Origin: Paraburkholderia bannensis
GTDB lineage: Bacteria > Pseudomonadota > Gammaproteobacteria > Burkholderiales > Burkholderiaceae
Length of the DNA: 64,000 bases
Direction: 5' to 3'
Assembly (NCBI RefSeq): GCF_014200455.1
Contig: NZ_JACHBW010000005.1
Span: 248,001 to 312,000 of the forward strand
The translations under genes were made by a program, and so were the position numbers. Position 1 is the first letter of the stretch; every line of letters starts with the position of its first letter. The notes beneath the pieces were generated by a model, which did no database searches, was not told the DNA's origin, and saw only the letters and a program-made list of their open reading frames with translations. Below, piece by piece: positions 33,598-41,544 of the stretch.

Positions 33598-34884
33598 TTA
33601 TCGATCGTGGGACGCGTTGTCGTTCAATGCGTTGGATGAGGCAGATGAGGCGGAAGCGGTGAAAGCGGCGAAGGCGGCGCGCCCCAGGTTGCCGAGCACG
33701 ACGTCGTTCTGCGGCGTATGAATGCGCGCGCACAGCACGTCGCGGTAGTGGCGTTCCAGCGCGTTGTCGCGGCTGAGTCCGGGGTTGCTGCTGGCTTCGA
33801 GCGCGATTTCGACGGCCTCGATGGCGTGACGGCTGACCAGATACTTGAGCGTCTGCGCCTCGCCCGCCGGCACATTGCCGCTCGCGCCCGCATCCAGCAG
33901 CACGCGATTGGCGAGCAGCAGCGCATCGATGCGGCCCACGGTCTGCTGGAAACTGTCGAGGCTGGCGAGCGGCGCGTTCAGACCCGAAGGCACGCGGTTC
34001 GCGGCCCATTGCACAAACCAGTCGCGCGCGGCCCGCGCCACGCCGTCATAGATCGCGGGCAGCAGCACGTTCATCCAGACCGTGGTTTCCGGGTCCATGC
34101 CGTTGCCCGGGCCGGGAGGCTGCAAATCGACGGCCTGTTCGAGCGGGACTTCGACGTTTTCGAATATCACTTCGTGGCTGCCCGTTGCGCGCATGCCCAG
34201 ATGATTCCAGGGCTTGCCGAAGCGCACGCCCGGCGAATCGCGATGCACGAGCCAGGTGCCCACGCGCGGTTCGGGCTCGGCGGTGCGGCCCCAGACGGCG
34301 AACCACGTCAGCCCGGGGCTGCCGGTCGAGTAGAGTTTGTGGCCGTTGAGGATCCAGCGATCGCCATCGCGCCGTCCCACGGTGGCGGGCAAGCCGCCGC
34401 GCGAGGGCGAGCCGAGTTCCGGCTCCACGCGCAGCGAGTTGATCAGCGCGCCATGCTCGACGGCGTCGCGCGCCACGCGTTCCTTGAGCGCGGCGGGCCA
34501 GTGCGGATTGGCCTGCAAACGCAGATGGTAGAGGCACTGCATCACGAAGATCAGCGCCGTGGACGGCTCGCCGCGTGCGATCGCCCGCACCACGCGCAGC
34601 GTCTGCGCAAGCGTGGCTTCACGGCCGCCCAGCGCGCGCGGCACGCTCAGCGCCAGCAGCCCGGCGCGGCGCAGGCGCGCGAGATTGTCGTGCGGGAAAT
34701 GCGGGCCCGCGTCCAGCGCCGCTGCGCCGCGCGCGAAATCGGCGCTCAGTTGCGCGAGCCATGCGTGAGCCGCGGGCGAGTCGAGATCGGCGAGGGCGGC
34801 CAGCGCTTCGCTATCGCGTTCGGTGTCGGGGTGGGCGCTTGCTTGCGCCTGGGCGAGCACGGTGTCGGGCGGGCGGTGTGTCAT
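33598..34884 (-). CDS. Acyl-CoA dehydrogenase-fold monooxygenase (SfnB/DszC-like)
   Basis: A 428-residue flavoprotein of the acyl-CoA dehydrogenase superfamily. It shows LRRAGLLALSVPRALGGREA, then the flavin-domain blocks GDRWILNGHKLYSTGSPG and WNHLGMRATGSHEVIFENVE, and a C-terminal helical domain with AVEIALEASSNPGLSRDNAL and HYRDVLCARIHTPQNDVVLG. The latter fits the SfnB/DszC group linked to sulfone and sulfonate use rather than to fatty acids. It lies 12 bases upstream of the SsuD-like gene in operon D. Confidence 0.82.
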   Translation of the reverse strand: MTHRPPDTVLAQAQASAHPDTERDSEALAALADLDSPAAHAWLAQLSADFARGAAALDAGPHFPHDNLARLRRAGLLALSVPRALGGREATLAQTLRVVRAIARGEPSTALIFVMQCLYHLRLQANPHWPAALKERVARDAVEHGALINSLRVEPELGSPSRGGLPATVGRRDGDRWILNGHKLYSTGSPGLTWFAVWGRTAEPEPRVGTWLVHRDSPGVRFGKPWNHLGMRATGSHEVIFENVEVPLEQAVDLQPPGPGNGMDPETTVWMNVLLPAIYDGVARAARDWFVQWAANRVPSGLNAPLASLDSFQQTVGRIDALLLANRVLLDAGASGNVPAGEAQTLKYLVSRHAIEAVEIALEASSNPGLSRDNALERHYRDVLCARIHTPQNDVVLGNLGRAAFAAFTASASSASSNALNDNASHDR

Positions 34885-34905
34885 GAGCGTCGTTTGGAGC
34901 CTTTG

Positions 34906-34971
34906 GTTCGATCTGTGTTCGATCGGTGTTCAATTCGCGTTCGAGCCGCGTTCGAGCCGCGCTCGAGCCGC
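34906..34971. repeat. 11-base tandem repeat, six units
   Basis: Six consecutive 11-base units of the form GTTCGAnCnGn (for example GTTCGATCGGT, GTTCGAGCCGC twice, GCTCGAGCCGC) fill the 103-base gap between the SBP and SfnB/DszC-like genes of operon D. Later units are more GC-rich than the first ones. The repeat is in the transcribed spacer and could affect transcript folding or be a slippage site. Confidence 0.75.
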
Positions 34972-34987
34972 AAAGAGCGGGCGACGG

Positions 34988-35956
34988 TCATTGCGCAGCG
35001 GTTGAAAACTGCTTGTCGAAGCTCGGCGCAACGTCCAGGCGCGCCTTGATGACTTCCGCACGGTGATAAAGATCGGCGGTGCGCTGCTGTTCGGCAATGA
35101 CGCCATCGTCGATCGGCACCGGATGCCATTGGCCGCGCTGATAGACGGTGGTGAGCACGTCGGCGGGCAGGCCCGTCACTTTCGACTGAATCGCCGCCAC
35201 TTCGGACGGATGCGTGAGCGCCCAGCGCTGGGCGGCGGCAACGCGGCGCAGGAAATCGGCGAGTTCGGCGTGCTTGTCGCGGATTGCGCTGTCAGTGGCG
35301 GCCTCGAAGCTCAAGCCCGAGGACAGGCCCACGCCGTTGGCGACGCTGCGCGTGTGGTCGCGCGCCTCCGCCAGCGCGACGTAAGGGTCCCAGGTGGACC
35401 AGGCGTCGACGCTGCCCGAAGCGAGCGCGGCGCGCGCATCGGCGGGCTGCATGAAGGACCAGCTCACGTCGGTCAGTTTGAGCCCGGCGCGCTCCAGCGT
35501 GGCAATGGCCAGATAGTGGCCAATCGAGCCGCGCGTGGTCGCAATGCGTTTGCCCTTCAGATCGGCGGCGCCGTGGATCGGCGAATTGCCCGGCACGACG
35601 ATGGCCAGATCGACCGGCGTATAGCGCACCGCCGACACCGCGCGGATCTTCGCCCCCGCCGCATAGGCGAAGATCAGCGGCGCATCGCCCAGACCGCCCA
35701 CGTCGATGGCGCCTGCATTGAGCGCCTCGCCAAGCGGCTGCGCCGCCGGGAAGTTGAACCACTGGATCTCATAGGGCACGTCCTTGAGCTGCCCCGATGC
35801 TTCGAGAATGCCGCGCGTCTGCAACTGCTGGTCGCCCACCTTGAGCGTGGCCGCGCTCACGCACAGCGGCAGCGCGGCGGCGAACGCCAGCAGCGCACGC
35901 GAAAGCCGTTGGAGCCGCACCGGGCGCGAAGAATGACGGGAGAAGGGACGACGCAT
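34988..35956 (-). CDS. ABC transporter substrate-binding protein, aliphatic sulfonate type
   Basis: A 322-residue SsuA-like periplasmic protein. ATG 35956 gives a Sec signal peptide (RLQRLSRALLAFAAALPLCVSA) absent from the longer frame. The mature part has TLKVGDQQLQTRGILEAS, YEIQWFNFPAAQPLGEALNA, DVGGLGDAPLIFAYAAG and SVDAWSTWDPYVALA, the SsuA pocket segments. It is first in operon D, which has no permease or ATPase of its own, so it must use a transporter core from another operon. It is divergent from a LysR gene. Confidence 0.86.
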   Translation of the reverse strand: MRRPFSRHSSRPVRLQRLSRALLAFAAALPLCVSAATLKVGDQQLQTRGILEASGQLKDVPYEIQWFNFPAAQPLGEALNAGAIDVGGLGDAPLIFAYAAGAKIRAVSAVRYTPVDLAIVVPGNSPIHGAADLKGKRIATTRGSIGHYLAIATLERAGLKLTDVSWSFMQPADARAALASGSVDAWSTWDPYVALAEARDHTRSVANGVGLSSGLSFEAATDSAIRDKHAELADFLRRVAAAQRWALTHPSEVAAIQSKVTGLPADVLTTVYQRGQWHPVPIDDGVIAEQQRTADLYHRAEVIKARLDVAPSFDKQFSTAAQ

Positions 35957-36089
35957 GAAAGAATCCTCGATCGAAGCTGAACGGAGCCGCCCGCCGGGCA
36001 CGAAGCCCCGCGCGCGAAATCACAAAATCACAGCAACACACGATACGGAGCGCGTCACCATAAGGCAAACGCATTGTTCTTCGATACAA

Positions 36090-36099
36090 ATATGCATAT
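36090..36099. promoter_or_regulatory. AT-rich palindrome in a divergent sulfonate-gene promoter
   Basis: ATATGCATAT is a perfect palindrome, followed by ATGAAATAG, in the gap between the divergent SBP (start 35956) and LysR (start 36179) genes. Related AT-rich dyads lie upstream of other sulfonate operons (46784-46795 and near 41396). It is a candidate LysR/CysB-type binding site or promoter core; this is inference. Confidence 0.4.
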
Positions 36100-36178
36100 A
36101 TGAAATAGCAAAGCTTGAACGCAGGGCCGTATTGGCGCTAAGCTGGGCGACCGTTTGCACGTCTATCGAACACCATTC

Positions 36179-37090
36179 ATGAAACTCGACGAAATCGAAG
36201 CCTTTGTCGCCGTGGTGCGCAGCGCGTCGCTGAGCCAGGCGGCCGCGGGGCTCGACCTCACCCAGCCTGCCGTGACGCGGCGCATCCAGAACTTCGAGGA
36301 AGCGCTGGGCGTCGAACTGCTCGACCGCAACACCAAGCCGCTGCGCACCACGCCGATGGGGCGCGCCGTGTACGACCAGTGCCGCGCGATCCTCACCGAG
36401 ATGGACGCGCTGCGTCAGCTTGTCAACGACGGCGCGCCGCTCGCGGGGGTGCTACGCCTGGGCGTGGCGCAGACCGTGGCCGATATCGCCATGCTCGACG
36501 CGCTGCACGCACTGCGCCAGGCGCACCCGGAACTGCAGGCGCGCGTGACGACGGGCTGGGGCGCGCCGCTGCTGCAGAAAGTGGAGGATGGCGAACTCGA
36601 CGCCGCCGTTGCGCTGCTGCCCGCCAATCGCAATCTCCCGGAGACGCTGGCGGGCGAATCGCTGGGCTCGCTCAAGCTCGCCGTGGTCGCGAAGAAAGGG
36701 CTGCTCAAGCGGCGCGCGCATACGCTGGCGGAATGCGAAGCGCACGGCTGGGTGCTCAATCCCGATGGCTGCGGGTTTCGCGCGGGCCTGCAACACGCGC
36801 TTGCCGCGCAGGGCCACTCGCTCAAGCTGAACCTGGAAACGCTGGGCACCGAACTGCAACTGGGCCTTGTCGCCGATGGGGTGGGGCTGGGTCTGGTGCC
36901 GCAGCCGCTGGTGGCGGCCAGCGCCTGGGCCGATGCGCTCGACATCGTGCAGGTGAGCGATTTCAAGCCGGAAATCGCGGTGTGGGTGGTGCGCTCGCGC
37001 GCGATCGGCAAGATGGAATCGGCGCTGGCGGTGCTCGCGCAGAGCGTGGCGGGCAGCTTCAAGGCGGTGCGCGTCGCGCGTGCTGCATGA
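36179..37090 (+). CDS. LysR family transcriptional regulator (CysB/SsuR-like position)
   Basis: A 303-residue LysR regulator. The helix-turn-helix is at the N-terminus (MKLDEIEAFVAVVRSASLSQ, then LTQPAVTRRIQNFEEALGVE), and the effector domain reads GVLRLGVAQTVADIAMLDAL and LVADGVGLGLVPQPLVAA. ATG 36179 was chosen over TTG 36155. It is divergent from operon D and faces operon E, so control of sulfonate use is likely; whether it answers to sulfate limitation or to a specific substrate cannot be told. Confidence 0.86.
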   Translation: MKLDEIEAFVAVVRSASLSQAAAGLDLTQPAVTRRIQNFEEALGVELLDRNTKPLRTTPMGRAVYDQCRAILTEMDALRQLVNDGAPLAGVLRLGVAQTVADIAMLDALHALRQAHPELQARVTTGWGAPLLQKVEDGELDAAVALLPANRNLPETLAGESLGSLKLAVVAKKGLLKRRAHTLAECEAHGWVLNPDGCGFRAGLQHALAAQGHSLKLNLETLGTELQLGLVADGVGLGLVPQPLVAASAWADALDIVQVSDFKPEIAVWVVRSRAIGKMESALAVLAQSVAGSFKAVRVARAA

Positions 37091-37109
37091 TCGCAGTGCC
37101 TGCGCAACG

Positions 37110-37133
37110 AGCCCGGCCCGGGCCCGCCGGGCT
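37110..37133 (+). terminator. Hairpin downstream of the LysR gene
   Basis: AGCCCGGC and GCCGGGCT form a perfect eight-base-pair stem around an eight-base self-complementary loop, followed by TT, between the convergent LysR and rhodanese genes (stops 37090 and 37145). It is a reasonable bidirectional terminator. Confidence 0.45.
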
Positions 37134-37144
37134 TTGCCTCCCGT

Positions 37145-38761
37145 TCAGACCGTGAAAAAGCCGTGCGTGCCGTCGCGGCCGAGTTGTTCGACGAGGCCGT
37201 ATTCCCATTCGAGGTAGGCGTTCATCGCTTCGCGCGCATTGTCGGTGCCCTCGTAAGGACGCCGATAGCGGTCGATGCGCGGCGAGGCCAGATGCGCGTC
37301 GCCGCTTTCGAGCGGCAGACCGGCGCGCTGCCACGCCGCTGTGCCGCCTTCGAGCACCTCGACCGGCTTGCCGGTGAGCGCGGCGATTTCGGGCGCGGCG
37401 AAGGGCGCGAGCGCATTCGTCATGCAGACGGCGACGTAGCGCCTGGCATCCGGCAGCGCGCGCAAGTCGTCAAAGCCCGCCGAGAGATGCGAGCGCAGCG
37501 TCCACCACGCGCCGGGAATATGCCCCTTCACGTGATTCGCGCTCGACGTGAAATCGAGTACCACGGTGCCGTGATCCGGCTGCGCCAGGCGCGCCGCGAG
37601 GGCTTCGGGCGTGATTGCGGCGATGGCCGGCGCCGCCGGTTTTGCCGCGCGCCACGGGCCTGTTTCGCCAAGCGCATCGGCATTGAATCCGTCGACCGCG
37701 TCGACCACATAGACTTCGGCATTCATCTGCGCGAGCCAGGAAGCCGTCATGTTGGCGCGCACCCCGTCGTCGTCGAACAGCACGATGCGCGCGCCGCGCA
37801 CCGGCGCGAACATCTCCGTTTCCTGCACGAGCTGGCCACCGGGCGCCCCCTGGAAGCCAGGCGCATGCGCGCGCTCGTATTCGACGGGCGTACGCACGTC
37901 GAAGCGATATGTCGTTCGCGTGCTGTCGGCGGCCCAGCGCGCGGCTTCGTCGAGCGTCGTGCGGCGCACGCCTGCTTTGTCGGCCAGCGCGCGGACGGCT
38001 TCGCGCGACGGTGCGAGCGTGGCCGCATCGCGTCCCGCTTCGGCGTCGAACTGGCGCGCCGCGCCGTGTTCCAGCGTCTGCCCGGCGAGGGTCCAGCCGA
38101 TCGTGCCGTTGCGCAGCGCGGCGACAGGGTTCGGCAGCCCCGCATTCACCAGCGACTGCGCGCCGATGATGCTGCGCGTGCGGCCCGCGCAGTTGACGAT
38201 CACGCGCGTGGCCGGATCGGGCGCGAGCGCGCGGGCGCGCAAGGCCAGTTCCGCGCCCGGCACGCTGATGCTGCCGGGAATATTCATGGTCTGATATTCG
38301 TCGAAGCGGCGCGCATCGAGCACCACCACGGGCGCGTCGCCCGCCAGCAAGGCGTGGACTTCTTCGGCGCTGAGCGAGGGCGTGTGGCGTTGCGCTTCGA
38401 CGAATTCGCCAAAGGCCTTGCTCGGCACGTTGACATCGCGAAACACCTCGCCGCCCGCGCGGATCCAGCCCGCCAGGCCGCCTTCGAGCAGCGCGACATC
38501 GCTAAAGCCGAGCGCATCCAGCTTGACGGCCGCGCGCGCGGCAAAGCCTTCGCCGTCGTCGAGCAACACGATGGGCACGTCGCGACGCGGCAGCTTCGTC
38601 CACGCATCGAGTTCGATTCTGGCGAGCGGCAGATTGGCGGCGAACAGTGGATGGCTCTGCGCGTGCGGATCTTCCTCGCGCACATCGAGCAGCGCAATTT
38701 CGCGACGCGAGAGCAGGGCGTCGCGCACGTCCTGATACGAGCGCGTGGGGAATGACTTCAT
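37145..38761 (-). CDS. Four-domain rhodanese-like sulfurtransferase
   Basis: A 538-residue protein made of four rhodanese domains (about 5-108, 130-232, 268-375, 383-485). Domain 2 has an intact-looking active loop, VIVNCAGRTRSIIG (Cys191). Domain 4 has VAVCMTNAL (Cys446) in a non-canonical loop, and domains 1 and 3 carry LLDDGEG and LFDDDGV with no Cys, so they are probably structural or regulatory. There is no signal peptide. It should move sulfane sulfur in the cytoplasm. Its start overlaps the end of the cysteine-dioxygenase-like gene, so it is the last gene of operon E. Confidence 0.86.
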   Translation of the reverse strand: MKSFPTRSYQDVRDALLSRREIALLDVREEDPHAQSHPLFAANLPLARIELDAWTKLPRRDVPIVLLDDGEGFAARAAVKLDALGFSDVALLEGGLAGWIRAGGEVFRDVNVPSKAFGEFVEAQRHTPSLSAEEVHALLAGDAPVVVLDARRFDEYQTMNIPGSISVPGAELALRARALAPDPATRVIVNCAGRTRSIIGAQSLVNAGLPNPVAALRNGTIGWTLAGQTLEHGAARQFDAEAGRDAATLAPSREAVRALADKAGVRRTTLDEAARWAADSTRTTYRFDVRTPVEYERAHAPGFQGAPGGQLVQETEMFAPVRGARIVLFDDDGVRANMTASWLAQMNAEVYVVDAVDGFNADALGETGPWRAAKPAAPAIAAITPEALAARLAQPDHGTVVLDFTSSANHVKGHIPGAWWTLRSHLSAGFDDLRALPDARRYVAVCMTNALAPFAAPEIAALTGKPVEVLEGGTAAWQRAGLPLESGDAHLASPRIDRYRRPYEGTDNAREAMNAYLEWEYGLVEQLGRDGTHGFFTV

Positions 38762-39366
38762 GAGGCTATGGATTCCTTGCTGAGATCCCAGAGGTTCGGG
38801 AGAACGTCGTTCGAGTAGCCGGAAATGAAGGCTTTGGGCGGGCCGTCGGCGGGATAGGTCGAGCGCCGGATCGCACCGATATTGCCGCCATAAACATGGA
38901 TGCTGATCGAGACGCGGTCGTCGTAGGCGTTGCGTACGCGATGGATATCGCCAATGGTCGGCGAAACGGCTTCCACCGCGCCGCGCCCAAGGCGCACTTC
39001 GGGACCGTGGGGGCGCAGCGTGCCGTCCGCGTTTCGCGCGTAGGGCTGTGCGTATTCCGCACCGCGCAGCACGCCGATCAAACCCCAGACTGTGTGATCG
39101 TGCACCGGCGTCTGCTGGCCCGGACCCCAGACGAAACTCACGACGGAGAAACGCTGGCGCGCATCGGCGTGCAGCAGATATTGCTGATAGCGCTCGGGCG
39201 AGGGCGCGGCGTAGGCGTGCGGCAGCCAGTCGTCCTCGCTGACGAGTTCGCGCAATGCGTCCAGACCGTGATCGATCAGTTCGGATTCCTGCGAAAATCC
39301 TTGCGGCTGCCGTTCGACCAGTTCCGCAATCGTACCGACGAAGCGGCGCAGTTTATGGATGGCCAT
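38758..39366 (-). CDS. Cysteine dioxygenase family thiol dioxygenase
   Basis: A 202-residue cupin of the cysteine dioxygenase type I family, iron enzymes that oxidise a thiol to a sulfinate with O2. The metal site is visible: His89-x-His91 in TPVHDHTVWG and His142 in GDIHRVRN; His157 lies in SIHVYGGNI. Bacterial relatives act on cysteine, 3-mercaptopropionate or mercaptosuccinate, and substrate choice cannot be read here. Its start overlaps the aldolase stop (TGATG) and its stop overlaps the rhodanese start, so the three genes are tightly coupled. Confidence 0.85.
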   Translation of the reverse strand: MAIHKLRRFVGTIAELVERQPQGFSQESELIDHGLDALRELVSEDDWLPHAYAAPSPERYQQYLLHADARQRFSVVSFVWGPGQQTPVHDHTVWGLIGVLRGAEYAQPYARNADGTLRPHGPEVRLGRGAVEAVSPTIGDIHRVRNAYDDRVSISIHVYGGNIGAIRRSTYPADGPPKAFISGYSNDVLPNLWDLSKESIAS

Positions 39367-40190
39367 CAGTCGAGCAACTCCGGTTCACGCTCGACGAGGC
39401 CCGCGTAGAGGCTTTCGAACGCATGGCGTGCGCCCGCCGCGCGGCCCACCTGAGTGTGCGTGAGGGTGGCGATCTCGTGCGAAATCGGCTGCGGCTTGCC
39501 CGCGGCCTCGGCCAGCAATTGCGTGTGGCAGGCGTTGTCCAGCGCGATATACCACCACGCCGCGGCTTCCACGCTCGGGCCTGCCGTAAGGATGCCGTGG
39601 TTCTTCAGGATCACACCTTTACGATCGCCGAGTGCATCAGCGATACGCGCGCCTTCGTCGGTATCGAGCACCACGCCGCGAAAGTCGTCGAACAGCGTGT
39701 GGTCCCGGTAGAACGCGCACGAGTCCTGGGTGAGCGGATCGAGTGTGCGCCCCAGTGTGGACCACGCCTTGCCGTACAGCGAATGCGTGTGCGCGGCGGC
39801 GACCACTTCGGGGCGCGCCTCGTGAATTGCCGCGTGGATCGCGAAAGCAGCCTGATTCACCGGGCCTGCGCCAACCACGATCTCACCGTGCCGGTTCACG
39901 AGCAGCAGGTCGGACACGCGAATGCGCCCGAAATGCAGGCCCAGCGGATTGACCCAGAAGTGATCGGGCCATTCGGGATCGCGTGCGGTGATATGTCCGG
40001 CGAGGCCCTGATCAAAGCCATAGCGCGCGAACAGGCGGAATGCGCCGGCCAGGCGCGTCTGGCGATGACGGCGCTCCTCGGCGATTGAACGTGCGGGCGT
40101 GTTTTCGTCGTCGAACCAGAACTTGCGGATGGGGGCGTGCCTGAAATCCGTATCGATGCTATCAGTCGTCGTGCTGAGGATCGCGCTCAT
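39366..40190 (-). CDS. Class II aldolase/adducin family protein
   Basis: A 274-residue cytoplasmic protein of the class II aldolase/adducin N-terminal family. Zinc-site features are AAAHTHSLYGKAWS (two His) and the later KNHGILTAG; the N-terminal GLAGHITARDPEWPDHFWVN block is also typical. Members cleave aldol products, decarboxylate or epimerise; the substrate is unknown. It is the second gene of operon E, between an SsuD-like enzyme and a thiol dioxygenase, which suggests it handles a sulfur-containing or desulfonated carbonyl compound. Confidence 0.83.
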   Translation of the reverse strand: MSAILSTTTDSIDTDFRHAPIRKFWFDDENTPARSIAEERRHRQTRLAGAFRLFARYGFDQGLAGHITARDPEWPDHFWVNPLGLHFGRIRVSDLLLVNRHGEIVVGAGPVNQAAFAIHAAIHEARPEVVAAAHTHSLYGKAWSTLGRTLDPLTQDSCAFYRDHTLFDDFRGVVLDTDEGARIADALGDRKGVILKNHGILTAGPSVEAAAWWYIALDNACHTQLLAEAAGKPQPISHEIATLTHTQVGRAAGARHAFESLYAGLVEREPELLD

Positions 40191-40238
40191 GTCGTTCCTT
40201 GTTTGCTGTGTGCTTGTTTGTTCTAGTTCGTGCCGCGC

Positions 40239-41315
40239 TCATGCAGCGGCGCGTTCGCGGCGGGTCAGTTCGCGCGTGGCGGGAATCAGCACGCGGCCAT
40301 AATCCAGCGCGTCCTCAAGCGGATCGAAGCCGCGGATCAGGAAGGTCGTGACACCGATCGCGTGGTATTCGGCCAGCGTCTGCGCAACCTGCTCAGGCGT
40401 GCCCACCAGGGCGGTGGAGTTCGAGCGCCCGCCAATTTCCTTGGCCACCGCCGTCCACAAGCGATCGTCTGCGCGCACGCCGTCGCCGGCCGCGCCCAAG
40501 AGACGCCGCGCGCCTTCGCTTTCGAGCGGGCCGCCCTTGTCGAGGCCCTGGGCCGAGCGCAGGCGGCGCGTCTCGGCCAGAATATGTTCGGCGCGCTCCC
40601 ATGCGGCCTTTTCGGTATCGGCGAGGATCGGCCGGAACGACACCGAAAAGCGCACCTCGCGACCATGCCGGGCGGCTTCACCGCGCACGCGGGCGATCAG
40701 ATCGGCGACGCCTTGCTTCGATTCGCCCCACAGCGCGTAGACGTCGGCGTGCTTGCCCGCCACCGCGAGCGCCGCCGCCGATGCGCCGCCGAAGTAGATC
40801 GGCACGTGCGGCTGCTGGCGCGGCTTGACTTCAGAAAACGCCCCTTCGAAGCGGTAGTAGCGGCCGGTGTGATCGAAGGGCTTATCCTCGGTCCAGACGC
40901 GCTTGAGCACCTGGAGGTATTCGTCGGTGCGCGCGTAGCGTTCGTCGTGGCTGAGGAAATCGCCGTCGCGGCGCTGGTCAGCGTCGCTGCCGCCCGAGAT
41001 GAAGTGCACCGCCAGGCGGCCGCCGGAAAAATGATCGAGGGTGGCGAGCTGGCGCGCCGCCAGCGTGGGGGAGACGAAGCCCGGACGATGCGCGAGCATG
41101 AAATGCACGCGCGAGGTCACGCTCGCGGCGTAGGCGATGGTGAGCGTGGCATCGGCGCTGGTCGAACTATGCGGCACCAGAATGCGGTCGAAGCCCGCGC
41201 GCTCGTGCGCCTGCGCGAAGTCTCGCACGTAGTCGACGTCGATGGCGGGGCCGCTCGCCTGATGCGTCTCCGACACCTTGCGCTGCTGGATCATCCCGAT
41301 GAATTCAACACTCAT
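40239..41315 (-). CDS. SsuD-like FMNH2-dependent sulfonate monooxygenase
   Basis: A 358-residue close paralogue of the protein at 32488-33585. It shares the start MSVEFIG, LAHRPGFVSPTLAARQLATL, HFSGGRLAVHFISGGSD, HDERYARTDEYLQVLKRVW and TTFLIRGFDPLEDALDYGR. It has the same SFRPI replacement of the SsuD Arg-x-His pair, and Ser/Thr at the Cys54 region (SSTSADA). It is the first gene of operon E; the 229-base gap upstream holds its promoter and that of the divergent SfnG-like gene. It needs an external flavin reductase. Confidence 0.83.
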   Translation of the reverse strand: MSVEFIGMIQQRKVSETHQASGPAIDVDYVRDFAQAHERAGFDRILVPHSSTSADATLTIAYAASVTSRVHFMLAHRPGFVSPTLAARQLATLDHFSGGRLAVHFISGGSDADQRRDGDFLSHDERYARTDEYLQVLKRVWTEDKPFDHTGRYYRFEGAFSEVKPRQQPHVPIYFGGASAAALAVAGKHADVYALWGESKQGVADLIARVRGEAARHGREVRFSVSFRPILADTEKAAWERAEHILAETRRLRSAQGLDKGGPLESEGARRLLGAAGDGVRADDRLWTAVAKEIGGRSNSTALVGTPEQVAQTLAEYHAIGVTTFLIRGFDPLEDALDYGRVLIPATRELTRRERAAA

Positions 41316-41370
41316 GCTGGCTCCTTGAAGGGCATCTCTAAGCTATCTATGGCAAGGAGACTAGCATCGG

Positions 41371-41412
41371 TGCATGCAAAGTTTAAATATTGAATGCATA
41401 TAAATATTCCAC
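41371..41412. promoter_or_regulatory. AT-rich divergent promoter region with TGCATGCA palindrome
   Basis: TGCATGCA (41371-41378) and AATGCATATAAATATT (from 41393) stand out as AT-rich in a GC-rich setting between the divergent genes starting at 41315 and 41545. GCATATAAATATT resembles the stretches at 28395 and 46790. It is a candidate shared regulator site or promoter core. Confidence 0.35.
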
Positions 41413-41544
41413 ATAAGCATCATGAGGCGGCGGCCCGCTAATACGTTTTTGTGGCCTGGATAGCAGGAAAAATTGGAAGGCGCACGTGCAGCAGGGCGTT
41501 AGCATGAACGCCCCCGCCATGCCGCCTCTCTACGTTTTCACGCA

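Noticed and set aside
33718..35049. 443-residue open frame on the plus strand
   Set aside because: Antisense of the SfnB/DszC-like gene, His/Arg-rich and without motifs.
37163..38755. 530-residue open frame on the plus strand
   Set aside because: It is an exact antisense shadow of the four-domain rhodanese gene, Arg/Ala/Gly-rich with no family motif and no ribosome-binding site.
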